NCBI GenBank assembly: GCA_015657675.1
Contig: JACDQI010000132.1
Location: forward strand, 1 to 47,772
DNA length: 47,772 bases
Direction of reading: 5' to 3'
Source of the DNA: Devosia sp.
GTDB lineage: Bacteria; Pseudomonadota; Alphaproteobacteria; Rhizobiales; Devosiaceae
In this document: in pieces, positions 18,298-30,809 of the stretch
How positions within the stretch are numbered: the stretch's first letter is position 1
Layout: every line of letters starts with the position of its first letter
Notes under the pieces: generated by a model
Told to the model about the DNA's origin: nothing
What the model saw: only the letters and a program-made list of their open reading frames with translations
Databases searched by the model: none
Translations under genes and position numbers: made by a program

Positions 18298-20421
18298 CTA
18301 GAGCAGCGACTGCAGCGTCAGCTGGAAGACCTGCGTACGGTCTGCCGTTGCCTTGCTGAGCGCGTAGCCGAAGTCGCCACGCAGCGGGCCGAACGGGCTG
18401 TCCCAGATGACCGAAGCACCGACCGAAGCCTTGAGCGGGTTGTCCGTGCTGTTCGGGTCCACGCCATTGCCGTTGTCACGGCCGGCGCCACCGACATAGC
18501 CCGCATCCGCCCAGAGCGCGGCACTGATGCCGTAGTTCTCAGGCAGAACAGGGATCGGGAACTCGATTTCAGCCGAACCACCGACATACCAGGTCGCACC
18601 AACTGCTTCGCCCGTCGCCAAACGCGGGCCGATGCCCTTGTTCTCGAAGCCGCGCACGAAGGTGGGCCCGAGCTGGTAGGCTTCAACCGAGTGCACACCG
18701 GCACCGCTGAAGTCGTTGATCATACCCGCCGTGCCACGGAGGCTGGTGCGGATGCCCGTATCCTGCAGCACCGGAAGATAGTAGCGGGCCTTGGCTTCGG
18801 ACTTCAGCAGGTTGTGGTCCCAGCCGATATACTGCTGGGTGAAGGTCGCATAGAGACCCTCGGTCGGCTTCTTGGGATCGTCGAGGCCGTCATAGGTCAG
18901 CGTGTAGCCAGCCCAGACCTTGTTCAGGGTCTGACCGTTGTTCACCAGCTTGGCGGTCGGAGCAGCAACGTCGGTGATCGACTTGAGTTCGACGCCGGTG
19001 AAGAGGCTGGCCGAGATATCGCTGGTGATCGGCATGCCGAAGCGCAGCTGGCCACCGTAGGCGGTCGAACCGTAGAAGTTGGCCGTCGTCTCGTCGACCG
19101 TGCGGTAGTACAGGTCGATGCCCGAGGACACCTTGAGGCCCATGAAACGGGGCTCGGTGAACGAGAAGTCGAAGGTCTTGCCACCGCCGGTGGCGCCGAT
19201 CGCGGCACGCAGATACTGACCACGACCGAGGAAGTTGCGCTCAGTGAGCGAGACTTCGCCGAGGATGCCGTCAGCGGTCGAGTAGCCGGCAGTCACGCCA
19301 TAGTCACCCGTCGACTGTTCCTTCACGGCAATGTTGAGAACAACCTTGTCCTGCGCAGAGCCGGGTTCGAGACCCACATCGACGCTCTCGAAAAAGCCAA
19401 GCGCTTCGATGGCGGTCTTGCCGCGCTGTACCATGGAGCGGTTGAAGGGGTCGCCTTCACCGAAATCGAGCTCGCGACGGATCACGAAGTCACGAGTCTT
19501 GTCGTTGCCGGTGATGTTGATCCGCTCGACATAGACGCGCGGGCCTTCATCGACCAGGTACGTGACGTTGAAGCGGCGATTGGCGGCATCGCGGTCGAGA
19601 CGCGGACGGACGTCAGCGAAGGAAAAACCCTGCGCCGTTGCCTCGTAAGCCATCTCGGACTGCGTCTTGGCCAGATCTGTGTAGGTGTAACGACCACCCT
19701 CACGGGTCCTGATCGTGCCCTTGAGCACATCGGCGTTGAGGCCGTCGATGCTGGTCTCGATGCCGATCGAGCCAAACTCGTAGAACTCGCCCTCACTCAC
19801 CGTCAGGTTGATGAAGTAGCCGTTGCGGCTGGCGTCGAACTCGGCAACGGCCGAGGTTACCACCGCATCGGGATAGCCATGGTTGGCGTAATAGAGACGG
19901 ATCAGCTCCTTATCGAGCGCCAGCTTCTGCTCGGTGTAGGAGTCGTCCTTGAACAACCAGCTCAGCAGGTGCGTCTCGTGCGTCTTCATGACGCCCTTGA
20001 GAGTGCCCGAGTCGATGTTGTTGTTGCCGGTGAAATTGATGGCCGCGATGCCGGTACGGTCGCCTTCGTTGATCACAAAGGTCACACGGACGCGGTCGCC
20101 CTGCGTCTGCTCGGTCCGCGCGGTCACGCTGATCTTGGTGAAGCCTTCGTTGGCGTAGGCCAGACGGATGCTTTCGATATCTGATTCAAGCCGGCTCTGG
20201 CTGAAGGTACCGCGACTCGCCAGATCCACCATGGCGAGGAGATTCTTGTCGGAGAAGCGCTTGTTGCCCTCAAACAGGACAGAGGAAATAAGCTGCTCAC
20301 GGGCCTGGGCCATCGCCTGGGTGACCCCGACGAGCGGCACGCTTGTCCCCGCTACTGGGGCTGCAAGCAGGACCGCAAGCGCCAGAAATGCGCCGCGCAT
20401 GAGCTTGTTTGATTTGATCAT
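18298..20421 (-). CDS. bamA: BamA, outer-membrane protein assembly factor (appears to lack POTRA1)
   Basis: BamA is the core of the BAM complex that folds beta-barrel proteins into the outer membrane. The 707-residue product has a signal peptide (1-40, ending AMAQA), four POTRA units and a 16-strand barrel of about 350 residues with the loop-6 motif FVRGFENKG. The first POTRA (ISSVLFEGNKRFSDKNLL) matches the usual POTRA2 pattern, and the protein is roughly 70 residues shorter than common family members, so POTRA1 seems to be missing. It ends in LQSLL rather than the usual aromatic residue. The ATG at 20421 is chosen for its proper signal peptide. The 247 bases up to rseP (20422-20668) hold no gene. 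Confidence 0.94.
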   Translation of the reverse strand: MIKSNKLMRGAFLALAVLLAAPVAGTSVPLVGVTQAMAQAREQLISSVLFEGNKRFSDKNLLAMVDLASRGTFSQSRLESDIESIRLAYANEGFTKISVTARTEQTQGDRVRVTFVINEGDRTGIAAINFTGNNNIDSGTLKGVMKTHETHLLSWLFKDDSYTEQKLALDKELIRLYYANHGYPDAVVTSAVAEFDASRNGYFINLTVSEGEFYEFGSIGIETSIDGLNADVLKGTIRTREGGRYTYTDLAKTQSEMAYEATAQGFSFADVRPRLDRDAANRRFNVTYLVDEGPRVYVERINITGNDKTRDFVIRRELDFGEGDPFNRSMVQRGKTAIEALGFFESVDVGLEPGSAQDKVVLNIAVKEQSTGDYGVTAGYSTADGILGEVSLTERNFLGRGQYLRAAIGATGGGKTFDFSFTEPRFMGLKVSSGIDLYYRTVDETTANFYGSTAYGGQLRFGMPITSDISASLFTGVELKSITDVAAPTAKLVNNGQTLNKVWAGYTLTYDGLDDPKKPTEGLYATFTQQYIGWDHNLLKSEAKARYYLPVLQDTGIRTSLRGTAGMINDFSGAGVHSVEAYQLGPTFVRGFENKGIGPRLATGEAVGATWYVGGSAEIEFPIPVLPENYGISAALWADAGYVGGAGRDNGNGVDPNSTDNPLKASVGASVIWDSPFGPLRGDFGYALSKATADRTQVFQLTLQSLL

Positions 20422-20668
20422 ATTCTTATTGCCTCGGTGCGACCAAGCTGAGAATCGGCCATGCACAGCCTTCCCAGCTAACTCCATTCCTAGCTTTTAC
20501 TGGATTTTTAACCACGGGCAAGCAGCAAGCGGACACGCAGTTAGCGAAACATTGGTACCCGTGCATTCCTGCAACACCCCGAAAACCTAGATTAGTCAGG
20601 CATTAACGGTGCTTTTGCGGGGCTCGGCAATGGCCATCCCGCAGGCCGATTTGTTGTAGCAAAAAAGG

Positions 20669-21778
20669 CTAAAACAGGTCGTTAACCAGGGTAAAGGCCA
20701 TCAGCGTGAAGACAATCGCCAGCCCGAAGCGGAAGCCGATCTCCTGCACCCGCTGACTGAGTGGCCGACCGCGAACGGCTTCGATGCCGTAGTAGACCAG
20801 ATGGCCGCCGTCGAGCATGGGAATCGGCAGCAGGTTGAAGATGCCGATATTTAGCGAGAGCAGCGCCATCAGGTTGATCAACGCAATGATTCCCAGCGTC
20901 GCAACTTCCCCGGAGACCTTGGCGACCTTGACCGGTCCACCAAGTTGCTCGATGTCGCCACGCCCGACGAAGAAATCGCCGAGGAACGCAACCGAACGGT
21001 CAACAATGAAGCGAATCTCTTCGGTCGTCATGCCGATGGCTTCGATCGGACCGGGCTTATAGAGCTGCACGTCGGTGCTCTCGACGTCCTTGGTGACGCC
21101 GATGCGGCCGATGCGATGAGGATTGCCGAAGCGGTCAGTGGTGCTGGTGGCTTCGGGCACCAGCTGAATGGTCTGGTCGGCACCATTGCGGTCCAGCACG
21201 ATGGACACGGTGCGCTCGGGCGCCGTTGCGACAAGCCGTTGAAAATCCTCAAATCCCCGGACTTCGTAACCGTCGACAGAAATGATGCGATCGCCGCTCT
21301 GCAGCCCGGCGCGCTCGGCAACACTGCCGGCCGTCACGGTGTCGATGACCGGCGGCAGCGTATAGCGGCCATAGCCCAGCAGGAGCGCGTAAAGGATGAG
21401 GAATGTGAAGATGATGTTGGCGATAGGGCCAGCTGCGACCACTGCGATGCGCTGCCAGACGTTCTTGTTGACGAAGAGGCGCGGCGCAAGGTCCGGACCG
21501 GCACGGGCGATGAACTCCTCGTCCGGCGTGCTCGCGGGGTTCATGTCGCCGACAAAGCGGACATAGCCGCCCAAGGGAACCGCCGACAGGCGCCAGCGGG
21601 TGCCGTGGCGGTCGGTGAAGCCGACGATCTCGGGACCGAAGCCGACCGAAAAGGTCTGAATGGCGATGCCGTTCCAGCGCGCGACGAGGTAGTGACCCAT
21701 CTCGTGCACGAAGACGATGATCATCAGCACCGCCAGGAACGGCACGACGTAGGACAAGAGCCAGAAGATGAAATCCAT
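20669..21778 (-). CDS. rseP: RseP/RasP-type site-2 zinc metalloprotease
   Basis: This intramembrane protease cleaves anti-sigma factors and remnant signal peptides. The 369-residue protein has the HExxH motif in the first membrane helix (IVFVHEMGHYLVARW), one periplasmic PDZ domain (about 130-215) and the second metal motif LDG (PMLDGGHLVYYG) near the C-terminus. It sits between cdsA and bamA in the usual envelope cluster; dxr, often found between cdsA and rseP, is not here. Confidence 0.94.
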   Translation of the reverse strand: MDFIFWLLSYVVPFLAVLMIIVFVHEMGHYLVARWNGIAIQTFSVGFGPEIVGFTDRHGTRWRLSAVPLGGYVRFVGDMNPASTPDEEFIARAGPDLAPRLFVNKNVWQRIAVVAAGPIANIIFTFLILYALLLGYGRYTLPPVIDTVTAGSVAERAGLQSGDRIISVDGYEVRGFEDFQRLVATAPERTVSIVLDRNGADQTIQLVPEATSTTDRFGNPHRIGRIGVTKDVESTDVQLYKPGPIEAIGMTTEEIRFIVDRSVAFLGDFFVGRGDIEQLGGPVKVAKVSGEVATLGIIALINLMALLSLNIGIFNLLPIPMLDGGHLVYYGIEAVRGRPLSQRVQEIGFRFGLAIVFTLMAFTLVNDLF

Positions 21779-21853
21779 GCGCGTTTCCCGTCAGCGACCC
21801 GTTCAATAGGCCGCCAGAACCCTAAAAATGCCGTTCATGCGTCGGCCGCGACG

Positions 21854-22735
21854 CTACCACCCGAGAAAGCCTTGGGCCACGGCGCCAGTGCCGCCATGCA
21901 GCGCGCCGACCCCAAACAGGAACAGCGCGCCAAACGTGGTGCTGTCGAGGCGATCCATCAAGCCGCCATGGCCGGGAATGATGTCGCCAGAATCCTTGAC
22001 ACGGAAGCGGCGCTTGAGGGCGCTTTCGGTGAGGTCACCCACCTGCCCCACCACACTGGTGGCGGCAGCGAGCAAAAGGCCGATGTACCAGGGCGATTGC
22101 GGCACGACGATGAGCCAGAGCACCAATCCTCCCAGCGTGCCAATGGCAAGACCGCCCACAGCGCCCGACCAGGTCTTGGAGGGTGAGATGTCGGGCGCGA
22201 GCTTTTCGCCGCCGACCTGCCGGCCGGTGAAATAGGCGCCGGTATCGGTGGCCCAGACGACGACGCCCATGAAAAAGCCGCCCCAGAACCCCCAGTCCAT
22301 GGCGCCGGGGACATTCCAAAGCGAGGCGCCGCGGATCTGCAGCACGGCCGCGATCACCAGGGAGAAGAACACCAGCCCGACGCACCGCCAGGCCGCCGTC
22401 TGCCGATCATCAACCAGAGCAATGGCACAGCCGATGGCAATTGCGACGAGGCCGCCGAACACGCCGAAGGCCGGATAGAGCAGCCCGGAGAGCGCCACCA
22501 GGGCGACCAGCACGCCGCCGACAGCGGTCATTGGCTTGAGGGTGACCATCCGGTCCCACTCGCGGTAACAGCCGGCGAATACGGCGCCGACGATGGCCGA
22601 AAAGATGTAGCCGCCAAAATAGAGGCCCGCCGCCGTCACGGCGATCAGCACCAGTGCAGACGCAACTCGCGGCCCGAGGTCGGTCCAGGACCGCTTCGCA
22701 AAAGGCGTAAACTCGGTCCCGGGTTTATCGGTCAC
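21854..22735 (-). CDS. cdsA: Phosphatidate cytidylyltransferase
   Basis: The enzyme makes CDP-diacylglycerol from phosphatidate and CTP, feeding all phospholipid synthesis. The 293-residue polytopic protein has the C-terminal CDP-alcohol signature SALKRRFRVKDSGDIIPGHG followed by GLMDRLDS. Its start overlaps the end of uppS by four bases. Confidence 0.94.
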   Translation of the reverse strand: MTDKPGTEFTPFAKRSWTDLGPRVASALVLIAVTAAGLYFGGYIFSAIVGAVFAGCYREWDRMVTLKPMTAVGGVLVALVALSGLLYPAFGVFGGLVAIAIGCAIALVDDRQTAAWRCVGLVFFSLVIAAVLQIRGASLWNVPGAMDWGFWGGFFMGVVVWATDTGAYFTGRQVGGEKLAPDISPSKTWSGAVGGLAIGTLGGLVLWLIVVPQSPWYIGLLLAAATSVVGQVGDLTESALKRRFRVKDSGDIIPGHGGLMDRLDSTTFGALFLFGVGALHGGTGAVAQGFLGW

Positions 22736-23493
22736 CTCGGCTTGGCCTCTATGCCGCCGAAACGCCGCTCGCGCGCCGTGTATTCCTCGAGCACGGCAAG
22801 AAAAGTGGCCTCGCTGAAATCGGGCCAGTTCTCCTCGACGAACACCAGTTCAGCGTAAGCGCCCTGCCAGAGCAGAAAGTTGGAGACGCGCTGCTCGCCG
22901 CTGGTGCGCAGGATCAGATCCGGGTCAGGCAGGCCCGAGGTATATAGCGCGGCAGCGACCGTCGCCTCGGTAATGTCTTCCGGGCGCAGGCGGCCAGCGG
23001 CCACTTCATTGGCAATGTGCCGCGTAGCGACGACGATTTCAGCCTTGCCGCCATAGTTGAAGGCGACCATCAGGTTGAGGCCGGTATTGTCACGGGTCTT
23101 GGCTTCGACATCGTCGATCAGCCGGACAAGCGAGCTTTCCAGCCCGTCACGGGAGCCGATAATCCTGATGCGAACGTTGTTTGCCATCAATGTCGCAAGG
23201 TCTGATGCAACAAACCGGTGCAACAGACCGAAGATGAAATTGATTTCGTCCTTGGGCCGGCTCCAGTTCTCCGATGAGAAGCTGAAGACGGTGAGGTTCG
23301 GGACTTCGTGACTGATGCAGAGTTCGACCAGCCGGCGCAGCGCCTTGACGCCCTCCATATGGCCTTCAGTGCGCGCCTTGCCTCGGGCCTTGGCCCAGCG
23401 GCCATTGCCATCCATGATCACCCCGATATGCCGCGGAATCTTCAGGCCGAGCGCGGGGCTCGGCCGATGATTGATGGCGGGGTCGATCGACAT
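22732..23493 (-). CDS. uppS: Undecaprenyl diphosphate synthase
   Basis: This cis-prenyltransferase makes the C55 lipid carrier used for peptidoglycan. The 253-residue protein has the catalytic Asp motif VIMDGNGRWAKARGK, FSFSSENWSRP and the RTSGEQRVSNFLLWQ.AYAE signature near the end. It lies between frr and cdsA, overlapping cdsA. Confidence 0.96.
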   Translation of the reverse strand: MSIDPAINHRPSPALGLKIPRHIGVIMDGNGRWAKARGKARTEGHMEGVKALRRLVELCISHEVPNLTVFSFSSENWSRPKDEINFIFGLLHRFVASDLATLMANNVRIRIIGSRDGLESSLVRLIDDVEAKTRDNTGLNLMVAFNYGGKAEIVVATRHIANEVAAGRLRPEDITEATVAAALYTSGLPDPDLILRTSGEQRVSNFLLWQGAYAELVFVEENWPDFSEATFLAVLEEYTARERRFGGIEAKPR

Positions 23494-23523
23494 GGTTGCC
23501 CTCCCGGGCGGCTGCAGGCCAGC

Positions 23524-24087
23524 CTAGACCTGCATGATTTCCTGTTCCTTGAGCGCGACGATATTGTCGATCTCGCCCACAGCATCGTCAGTGGCGCTCT
23601 GCACCTGGTCGGAGAACTTGCGGCTCTCGTCCTGTGCCAGATGACCGTCCTTCTCCAGCTTTTTCAGCAGATCCATGCCGTCGCGACGAATGTGACGAAC
23701 TGCCACGCGCGCCTGCTCGGCATAGTTATGAGCAACCTTGGTCAATTCGCGGCGGCGGTCTTCGTTCAATTCGGGCAGCGGCACGCGGATCACGGCGCCT
23801 TCGGAGGCCGGATTGAGCCCCAGGCCGGAGTTGCGGATGGCCTTTTCGACAGCGCCGGCGAGGCTGCGATCCCAGACCTGCACGCTGAGCATGCGCGCTT
23901 CCGGTACGGTGACGGTCGCCACCTGCTGAAGCGGCATCTTGCCGCCATAGGCCTCAACCTGCACCGGTTCGAGCAGGCTGGCGCTGGCGCGACCGGTGCG
24001 CAGGCCCGTCAGTTCGTCCTTGAGCGAGCCGATGGACTTCTGCATGCGGGTCTTGAGCTCTTCGAGCGAAAACGTCTGTACTGCCAT
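23524..24087 (-). CDS. frr: Ribosome recycling factor
   Basis: With EF-G, this factor splits post-termination ribosomes. The 187-residue protein shows the family's two-domain pattern: helical domain ends ([23 protein letters not shown] and [20 protein letters not shown]) around the small beta domain ([20 protein letters not shown]). It follows pyrH by 28 bases. Confidence 0.96.
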   Translation of the reverse strand: MAVQTFSLEELKTRMQKSIGSLKDELTGLRTGRASASLLEPVQVEAYGGKMPLQQVATVTVPEARMLSVQVWDRSLAGAVEKAIRNSGLGLNPASEGAVIRVPLPELNEDRRRELTKVAHNYAEQARVAVRHIRRDGMDLLKKLEKDGHLAQDESRKFSDQVQSATDDAVGEIDNIVALKEQEIMQV

Positions 24088-24115
24088 GGATGAGTGCTCC
24101 TTGGGTGGCGCGGTT

Positions 24116-24829
24116 TCAGCCGACGCGCGTATTTCTGGTCTTGCCGGTCAGCACGCCCATCAGGCCGTGCTCGTCATCAAGCGCGTAGACCAATATGGGT
24201 AAGCCGTTGTCGCGGGCAAGCGCGAAGGCGGCGGTGTCCATGACCTTGAGGTTACGGGCGATCACCTCGTCATGGCTGATCGTGTCGTAGCGCTGGGCCT
24301 TGGGGTTCTTCTTGGGGTCTTCCGAGTAGACGCCATCGACATTGGTGCCCTTGAGCACCACGTCGCAGTCGAGCTCGATGGCGCGCAGAGCGGCAGCCGT
24401 ATCGGTGGTGAAGAACGGGTTGGCGATGCCGCCACCGAGTACCACCACAAAGCCCTCCTCAAGCGCTGCCTTGGCGGCGCGTGCCGTGTAGCTATCGGCA
24501 ATCGAGGGCATAGTGATGGCGGAAAACACCTTGGACTTGATGCCGGCGCGGGTCAGCGCGCTCGAGAGCGCCAGGGAATTGATGATGGTGCCGAGCGTGC
24601 CCATCATGTCGGCGGTCACCCGATCGGCGCCTTCGGCCGCTGCCGACATGCCGCGGAAGATGTTACCGCCGCCGGTGACGATGGCCACGGCGATGCCTGC
24701 CTTGGTCACTTCGCCGATCTGCGCGGCGACCTTGCCGAGAAACTCTGGATTGATCCCAAAGCTCTGGTCACCCGAGAGGGCTTCGCCAGAAACCTTGAGC
24801 AGGATCCGTTTGTAGGTGGATTTGGCCAT
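24116..24829 (-). CDS. pyrH: UMP kinase
   Basis: The enzyme phosphorylates UMP to UDP. The 237-residue amino-acid kinase fold starts [17 protein letters not shown], with [10 protein letters not shown] for phosphate binding and the C-terminal segment [19 protein letters not shown]. It lies between tsf and frr in the conserved order; a long hairpin lies between it and tsf. Confidence 0.96.
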   Translation of the reverse strand: MAKSTYKRILLKVSGEALSGDQSFGINPEFLGKVAAQIGEVTKAGIAVAIVTGGGNIFRGMSAAAEGADRVTADMMGTLGTIINSLALSSALTRAGIKSKVFSAITMPSIADSYTARAAKAALEEGFVVVLGGGIANPFFTTDTAAALRAIELDCDVVLKGTNVDGVYSEDPKKNPKAQRYDTISHDEVIARNLKVMDTAAFALARDNGLPILVYALDDEHGLMGVLTGKTRNTRVG

Positions 24830-24892
24830 GGGCCGACCCTCGTAAGCTGTTCGGCGACCGAATCCGGATACGCCCGCGCGAGGTTATAGCGT

Positions 24893-24925
24893 TTCGAGGC
24901 GCGGTGGATAGCACCGCGCCTCGAA
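24893..24925 (-). terminator. Long hairpin between tsf and pyrH
   Basis: A perfect 14-pair stem TTCGAGGCGCGGTG / CACCGCGCCTCGAA with a 5-base loop lies just after the tsf stop. There is no T tract on either side, so it may be an attenuator, processing site or 3'-end stabiliser rather than a true intrinsic terminator. Confidence 0.55.
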
Positions 24926-24933
24926 TAAACGGC

Positions 24934-25861
24934 TTACTTCACGCCTGCAGTGGCGGCGACTTCAGCGGCGAAGTCGGTTTCTTCCTTGGCGATGCCTTCG
25001 CCCAGGCCATAACGGACGAACTTGGTGACCTTGATCGGTGCGCCGGCTTCCTTTTCGGCAGCCTTGACGACGTCGGCAACCTTGGACTCGCCGTCGATGA
25101 CGAAGGTCTGGGCCAGGAGGGTCACTTCTTCGTAGTACTTGCGGACGCGGCCTTCGACCATCTTGTCGATGATCTCGGCCGGCTTGCCCGATTCACGGGC
25201 CTGCTCGGCGAAGATGGCGCGCTCGCGGGCCACGATCTCCTGGTCGATGTCGTCAGGCGACACCGAGAGCGGGGACGTGTTGGTGATGTGCATGGCGAGC
25301 TGCTTGCCGAGAGCGGCCAGAACGGCCTTGTCGCCCTTGGACTCAAGGCCGACGATGACGCCCAGCTTGCCCATGCCCGGCTTGACGGCATTGTGCACGT
25401 AGTTGCCGATGACGCCGTCGGACACTTCGATGACGGCGGAGCGGCGGAGGTTCATGTTCTCGCCGATCTTGGCGATGGCATCGGTGAGCTCGCCCGAAAC
25501 CGAGCGGCCCGAACCGGGGTACGGCATTTCGGAGAGCACGTGCACGTCGCCATTGGCTTCGATCGCCAGCTTGGCGATGTTACCCACGATCGACTGGAAC
25601 TGCTCATTGCGCGCCACGAAGTCAGTTTCGGAGTTCACCTCGACGATGGCAGCCTTGGTGCCTTCGACGGTGATGCCGACCAGCATCCGTCGGCGGCGAC
25701 GCGGCCGGCTTCTTGGCAGCCTTGGCGAGGCCACGGGTACGCAGCCAATCGACTGCTGCTTCCATGTCGCCATTGGTCTCGGCCAGGGCCTTCTTGCAAT
25801 CCATCATGCCGACGCCGGTGGCGTCGCGGAGTTCTTTAACCTGCTGGGCAGTGACTGACAT
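24934..25861 (-). CDS. tsf: Elongation factor Ts (net frameshift between 25687 and 25708)
   Basis: EF-Ts exchanges GDP for GTP on EF-Tu. The N-terminal UBA-like domain ([20 protein letters not shown] to GLAKAAKK) is in one frame from 25861. The rest ([19 protein letters not shown], then TDFVARN, to the end at 24934) is in another. Between them the third frame reads GRVAADG, which is what the family has there. All three frames are therefore used within about 20 bases, which implies at least two small indels in a GC-rich stretch. An essential single-copy gene is unlikely to be broken like this, so a sequence error is by far the best explanation. Confidence 0.93.
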
Positions 25862-25880
25862 TTGCTATCACCTCATGGGG

Positions 25881-25900
25881 GCGGCTCCCGCAGGAGCCGC
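25881..25900 (-). other. Hairpin in the rpsB-tsf gap
   Basis: Stem GCGGCTCC / GGAGCCGC with a CGCA loop lies just upstream of tsf. A second hairpin, AAGCCGGC / GCCGGCTT at 25922-25940, overlaps the end of rpsB. Neither is followed by a T tract. They may tune tsf expression relative to rpsB. Confidence 0.6.
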
Positions 25901-25938
25901 GCATGTCATTGATTGGGGCTGAAGCCGGCAGAGCCGGC

Positions 25939-26706
25939 TTAGTTTGCAGCGTCAGCTGCCAGCACGGGCTCTTCGGGAGCCACTTCAGCGGCGCCGAGGT
26001 CGGCACCACGGCCGGCCGACGAGCGGCCGATGCCGTCGATGCAAGCCTTCGAGATCAGCGAGCAGTAAAGCTCGAGAGCGCGGCTGGCGTCGTCATTGCC
26101 CGGAACCGGGAAGTCGACGGTGTCGGGGTCTGAATTGGTGTCGACGATGGCGATCACCGGGATGCCCAGACGACGGGCTTCCTTGATGGCGTTCGCTTCC
26201 TTGTTGGTGTCGATGACGAACAGCAGGCTGGGCAGGTTGCCCATGTCCTTGATGCCGCCAAGGTCACGCTCAAGACGCTCACGCTCACGGTCGAGGAGCA
26301 GGCGCTCCTTCTTGGTGAGGCCTTCAAAGCCGTCGGCTTCCTGAGCTTCGAGGGTGCGGAGGCGAGCGATCGAGTGCGAAATGGTCTGCCAGTTGGTCAG
26401 CGTGCCGCCGAGCCAACGGGAGTTGACGAAGTACTGGGCCGACTGGCGTGCAGCTTCGGCAACAACCGGAGCAGCCTGGCGCTTGGTGCCGACGAAGAGC
26501 ACGCGGCCGCCATCGGCAACGGTGTCCGAGACCAGCTGGAGCGCACGCTGCAGCATCGGGACCGACTGGCTGAGGTCGAGAATGTGGATGTCGTTGCGCA
26601 CGCCGAAGATGAAGCGTTCCATCTTGGGGTTCCAGCGGTGCTTCTGGTGACCAAAGTGGACGCCGGCTTCGAGCAGCTGACGCATAGAGAAATCGGGCAT
26701 TGCCAT
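25939..26706 (-). CDS. rpsB: 30S ribosomal protein S2
   Basis: The 255-residue S2 protein starts [20 protein letters not shown] and contains the family signatures [17 protein letters not shown] and [20 protein letters not shown], plus a C-terminal Ala/Glu-rich tail. The ATG at 26706 with AAAGGAAAA upstream is preferred to a TTG two codons earlier. The 172 bases up to dnaE hold no gene and should carry the promoter of the rpsB-tsf-pyrH group. Confidence 0.95.
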   Translation of the reverse strand: MAMPDFSMRQLLEAGVHFGHQKHRWNPKMERFIFGVRNDIHILDLSQSVPMLQRALQLVSDTVADGGRVLFVGTKRQAAPVVAEAARQSAQYFVNSRWLGGTLTNWQTISHSIARLRTLEAQEADGFEGLTKKERLLLDRERERLERDLGGIKDMGNLPSLLFVIDTNKEANAIKEARRLGIPVIAIVDTNSDPDTVDFPVPGNDDASRALELYCSLISKACIDGIGRSSAGRGADLGAAEVAPEEPVLAADAAN

Positions 26707-26878
26707 GGGCAATTTTCCTTTACCGGTTCATGCCTCTGCAAGGCGTCGCAGCGGTTTCCCGCCACCGGACGGAGCAGCCGACCTCACTGTCGACGCGCCA
26801 ACCTTGCATGTGAATTTGCGCCGGAAACACCGGACGCGACGCGGCATATAGGGGACAAAGTCCCCAAATGCAAGGCGT

Positions 26879-30330
<3,452 letters not shown>

Positions 30331-30391
30331 AACCTGTTCCTAGTCCGTGCGTCGGCTGCGGCCAACGCACAAGGACGTCAATCCACAGCCC

Positions 30392-30490
30392 TCACACGAG
30401 TCGGGCGGCGATATCCATCCAGGTGAGCGAGGCGACGGAGAAACCACCGAGAACCACGAAAGCGAGCAGATCCTTGACGAAAGAGAGCAT
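30392..30490 (-). CDS. 32-residue LexA-controlled membrane micropeptide (SidA-like by analogy)
   Basis: An ATG at 30490 with a strong AGGAGG site five bases upstream opens a 32-codon frame ending in TGA. The product starts MLSFVKD, then has one hydrophobic segment at about residues 8-24 (LLAFVVLGGFSV), and ends with a short polar tail containing WMDIAARLV. A LexA box lies 34 bases upstream of the start. Caulobacter SidA is a 29-residue SOS-induced inner-membrane peptide that blocks division at FtsW/FtsN; size, topology and regulation match, but sequence similarity was not established. An in-frame ATG at 30511 (39 residues) is possible but has no good ribosome site. It lies upstream of dnaE, same strand. 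Confidence 0.65.
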   Translation of the reverse strand: MLSFVKDLLAFVVLGGFSVASLTWMDIAARLV

Positions 30491-30524
30491 CGAAACCTCC
30501 TGTGTTGCCATGGTGTTCTTATAT

Positions 30525-30539
30525 GTTCTCTTTCTGTTC
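30525..30539 (-). promoter_or_regulatory. LexA box upstream of the micropeptide and dnaE
   Basis: GTTCTCTTTCTGTTC (GAACAGAAAGAGAAC on the coding strand) is an exact GTTC-N7-GTTC. A further GTTC at 30515-30518 has the wrong spacing (6). It lies 34 bases before the micropeptide ATG, so LexA bound here should block that promoter. The 30540-30809 stretch upstream holds no gene, only a palindrome at 30688-30713. Confidence 0.85.
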
Positions 30540-30687
30540 ACGTCCAGCACCATCGGTGTAACCGTGAATCAAGCGTTAACGCGCCTGGGTTGTGCCCGCT
30601 TTCCCCGGAGTTGCAGGCAGCAGCATGTGCCGGCCGGCGTTTCAGTGATGGATCAATGCAGTGAGGTGCTGTGCGCCGGCCGAAGTG

Positions 30688-30713
30688 TCACCTCCCCCCT
30701 TGCGGGGAGGGTG
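30688..30713. repeat. Short palindrome of REP/intergenic repeat type
   Basis: TCACCTCCCC and GGGGAGGGTGA form an imperfect stem around CCTTGC. Palindromes with a CCTCCCC...GGGGAGG core recur in intergenic regions of many Hyphomicrobiales genomes. Only one copy is in this window, so the repeat nature is inferred. Confidence 0.5.
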
Positions 30714-30809
30714 ACCCGAATGAAGCGCGCGTGGCGGCAACGATAAGCGAGAGAAGGATGGGAAGCTCGGGCATGACGCCAGCCTCCTCGCACGCGGCCC
30801 GCCCGAGCC

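Noticed and set aside
18175-20184. A 669-codon open frame opposite bamA
   Set aside because: Shadow of bamA; Val/Asp/Glu-biased composition and no homology that I recognise.
25687-25708. Programmed frameshift in tsf
   Set aside because: No slippery heptamer or pseudoknot of the known kind was seen, and several unrelated genes in the window show the same kind of defect.
26851-26865. GGGGAC/GTCCCC hairpin as the dnaE terminator
   Set aside because: Stem of only 6 pairs, no T tract on the minus strand.
30490-30511. The longer, 39-residue start of the micropeptide
   Set aside because: In frame, but lacks a good ribosome site; the AGGAGG favours the ATG at 30490. Not excluded.
30515-30528. A second possible LexA site, GTTC-N6-GTTC
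   Set aside because: Spacing is 6, not 7; the neighbouring 30525-30539 site has the right spacing.
30423-30746. A 107-codon frame over the LexA box and palindrome on the + strand
   Set aside because: It begins inside the antisense of the micropeptide with no ribosome site and crosses a control region and a repeat.
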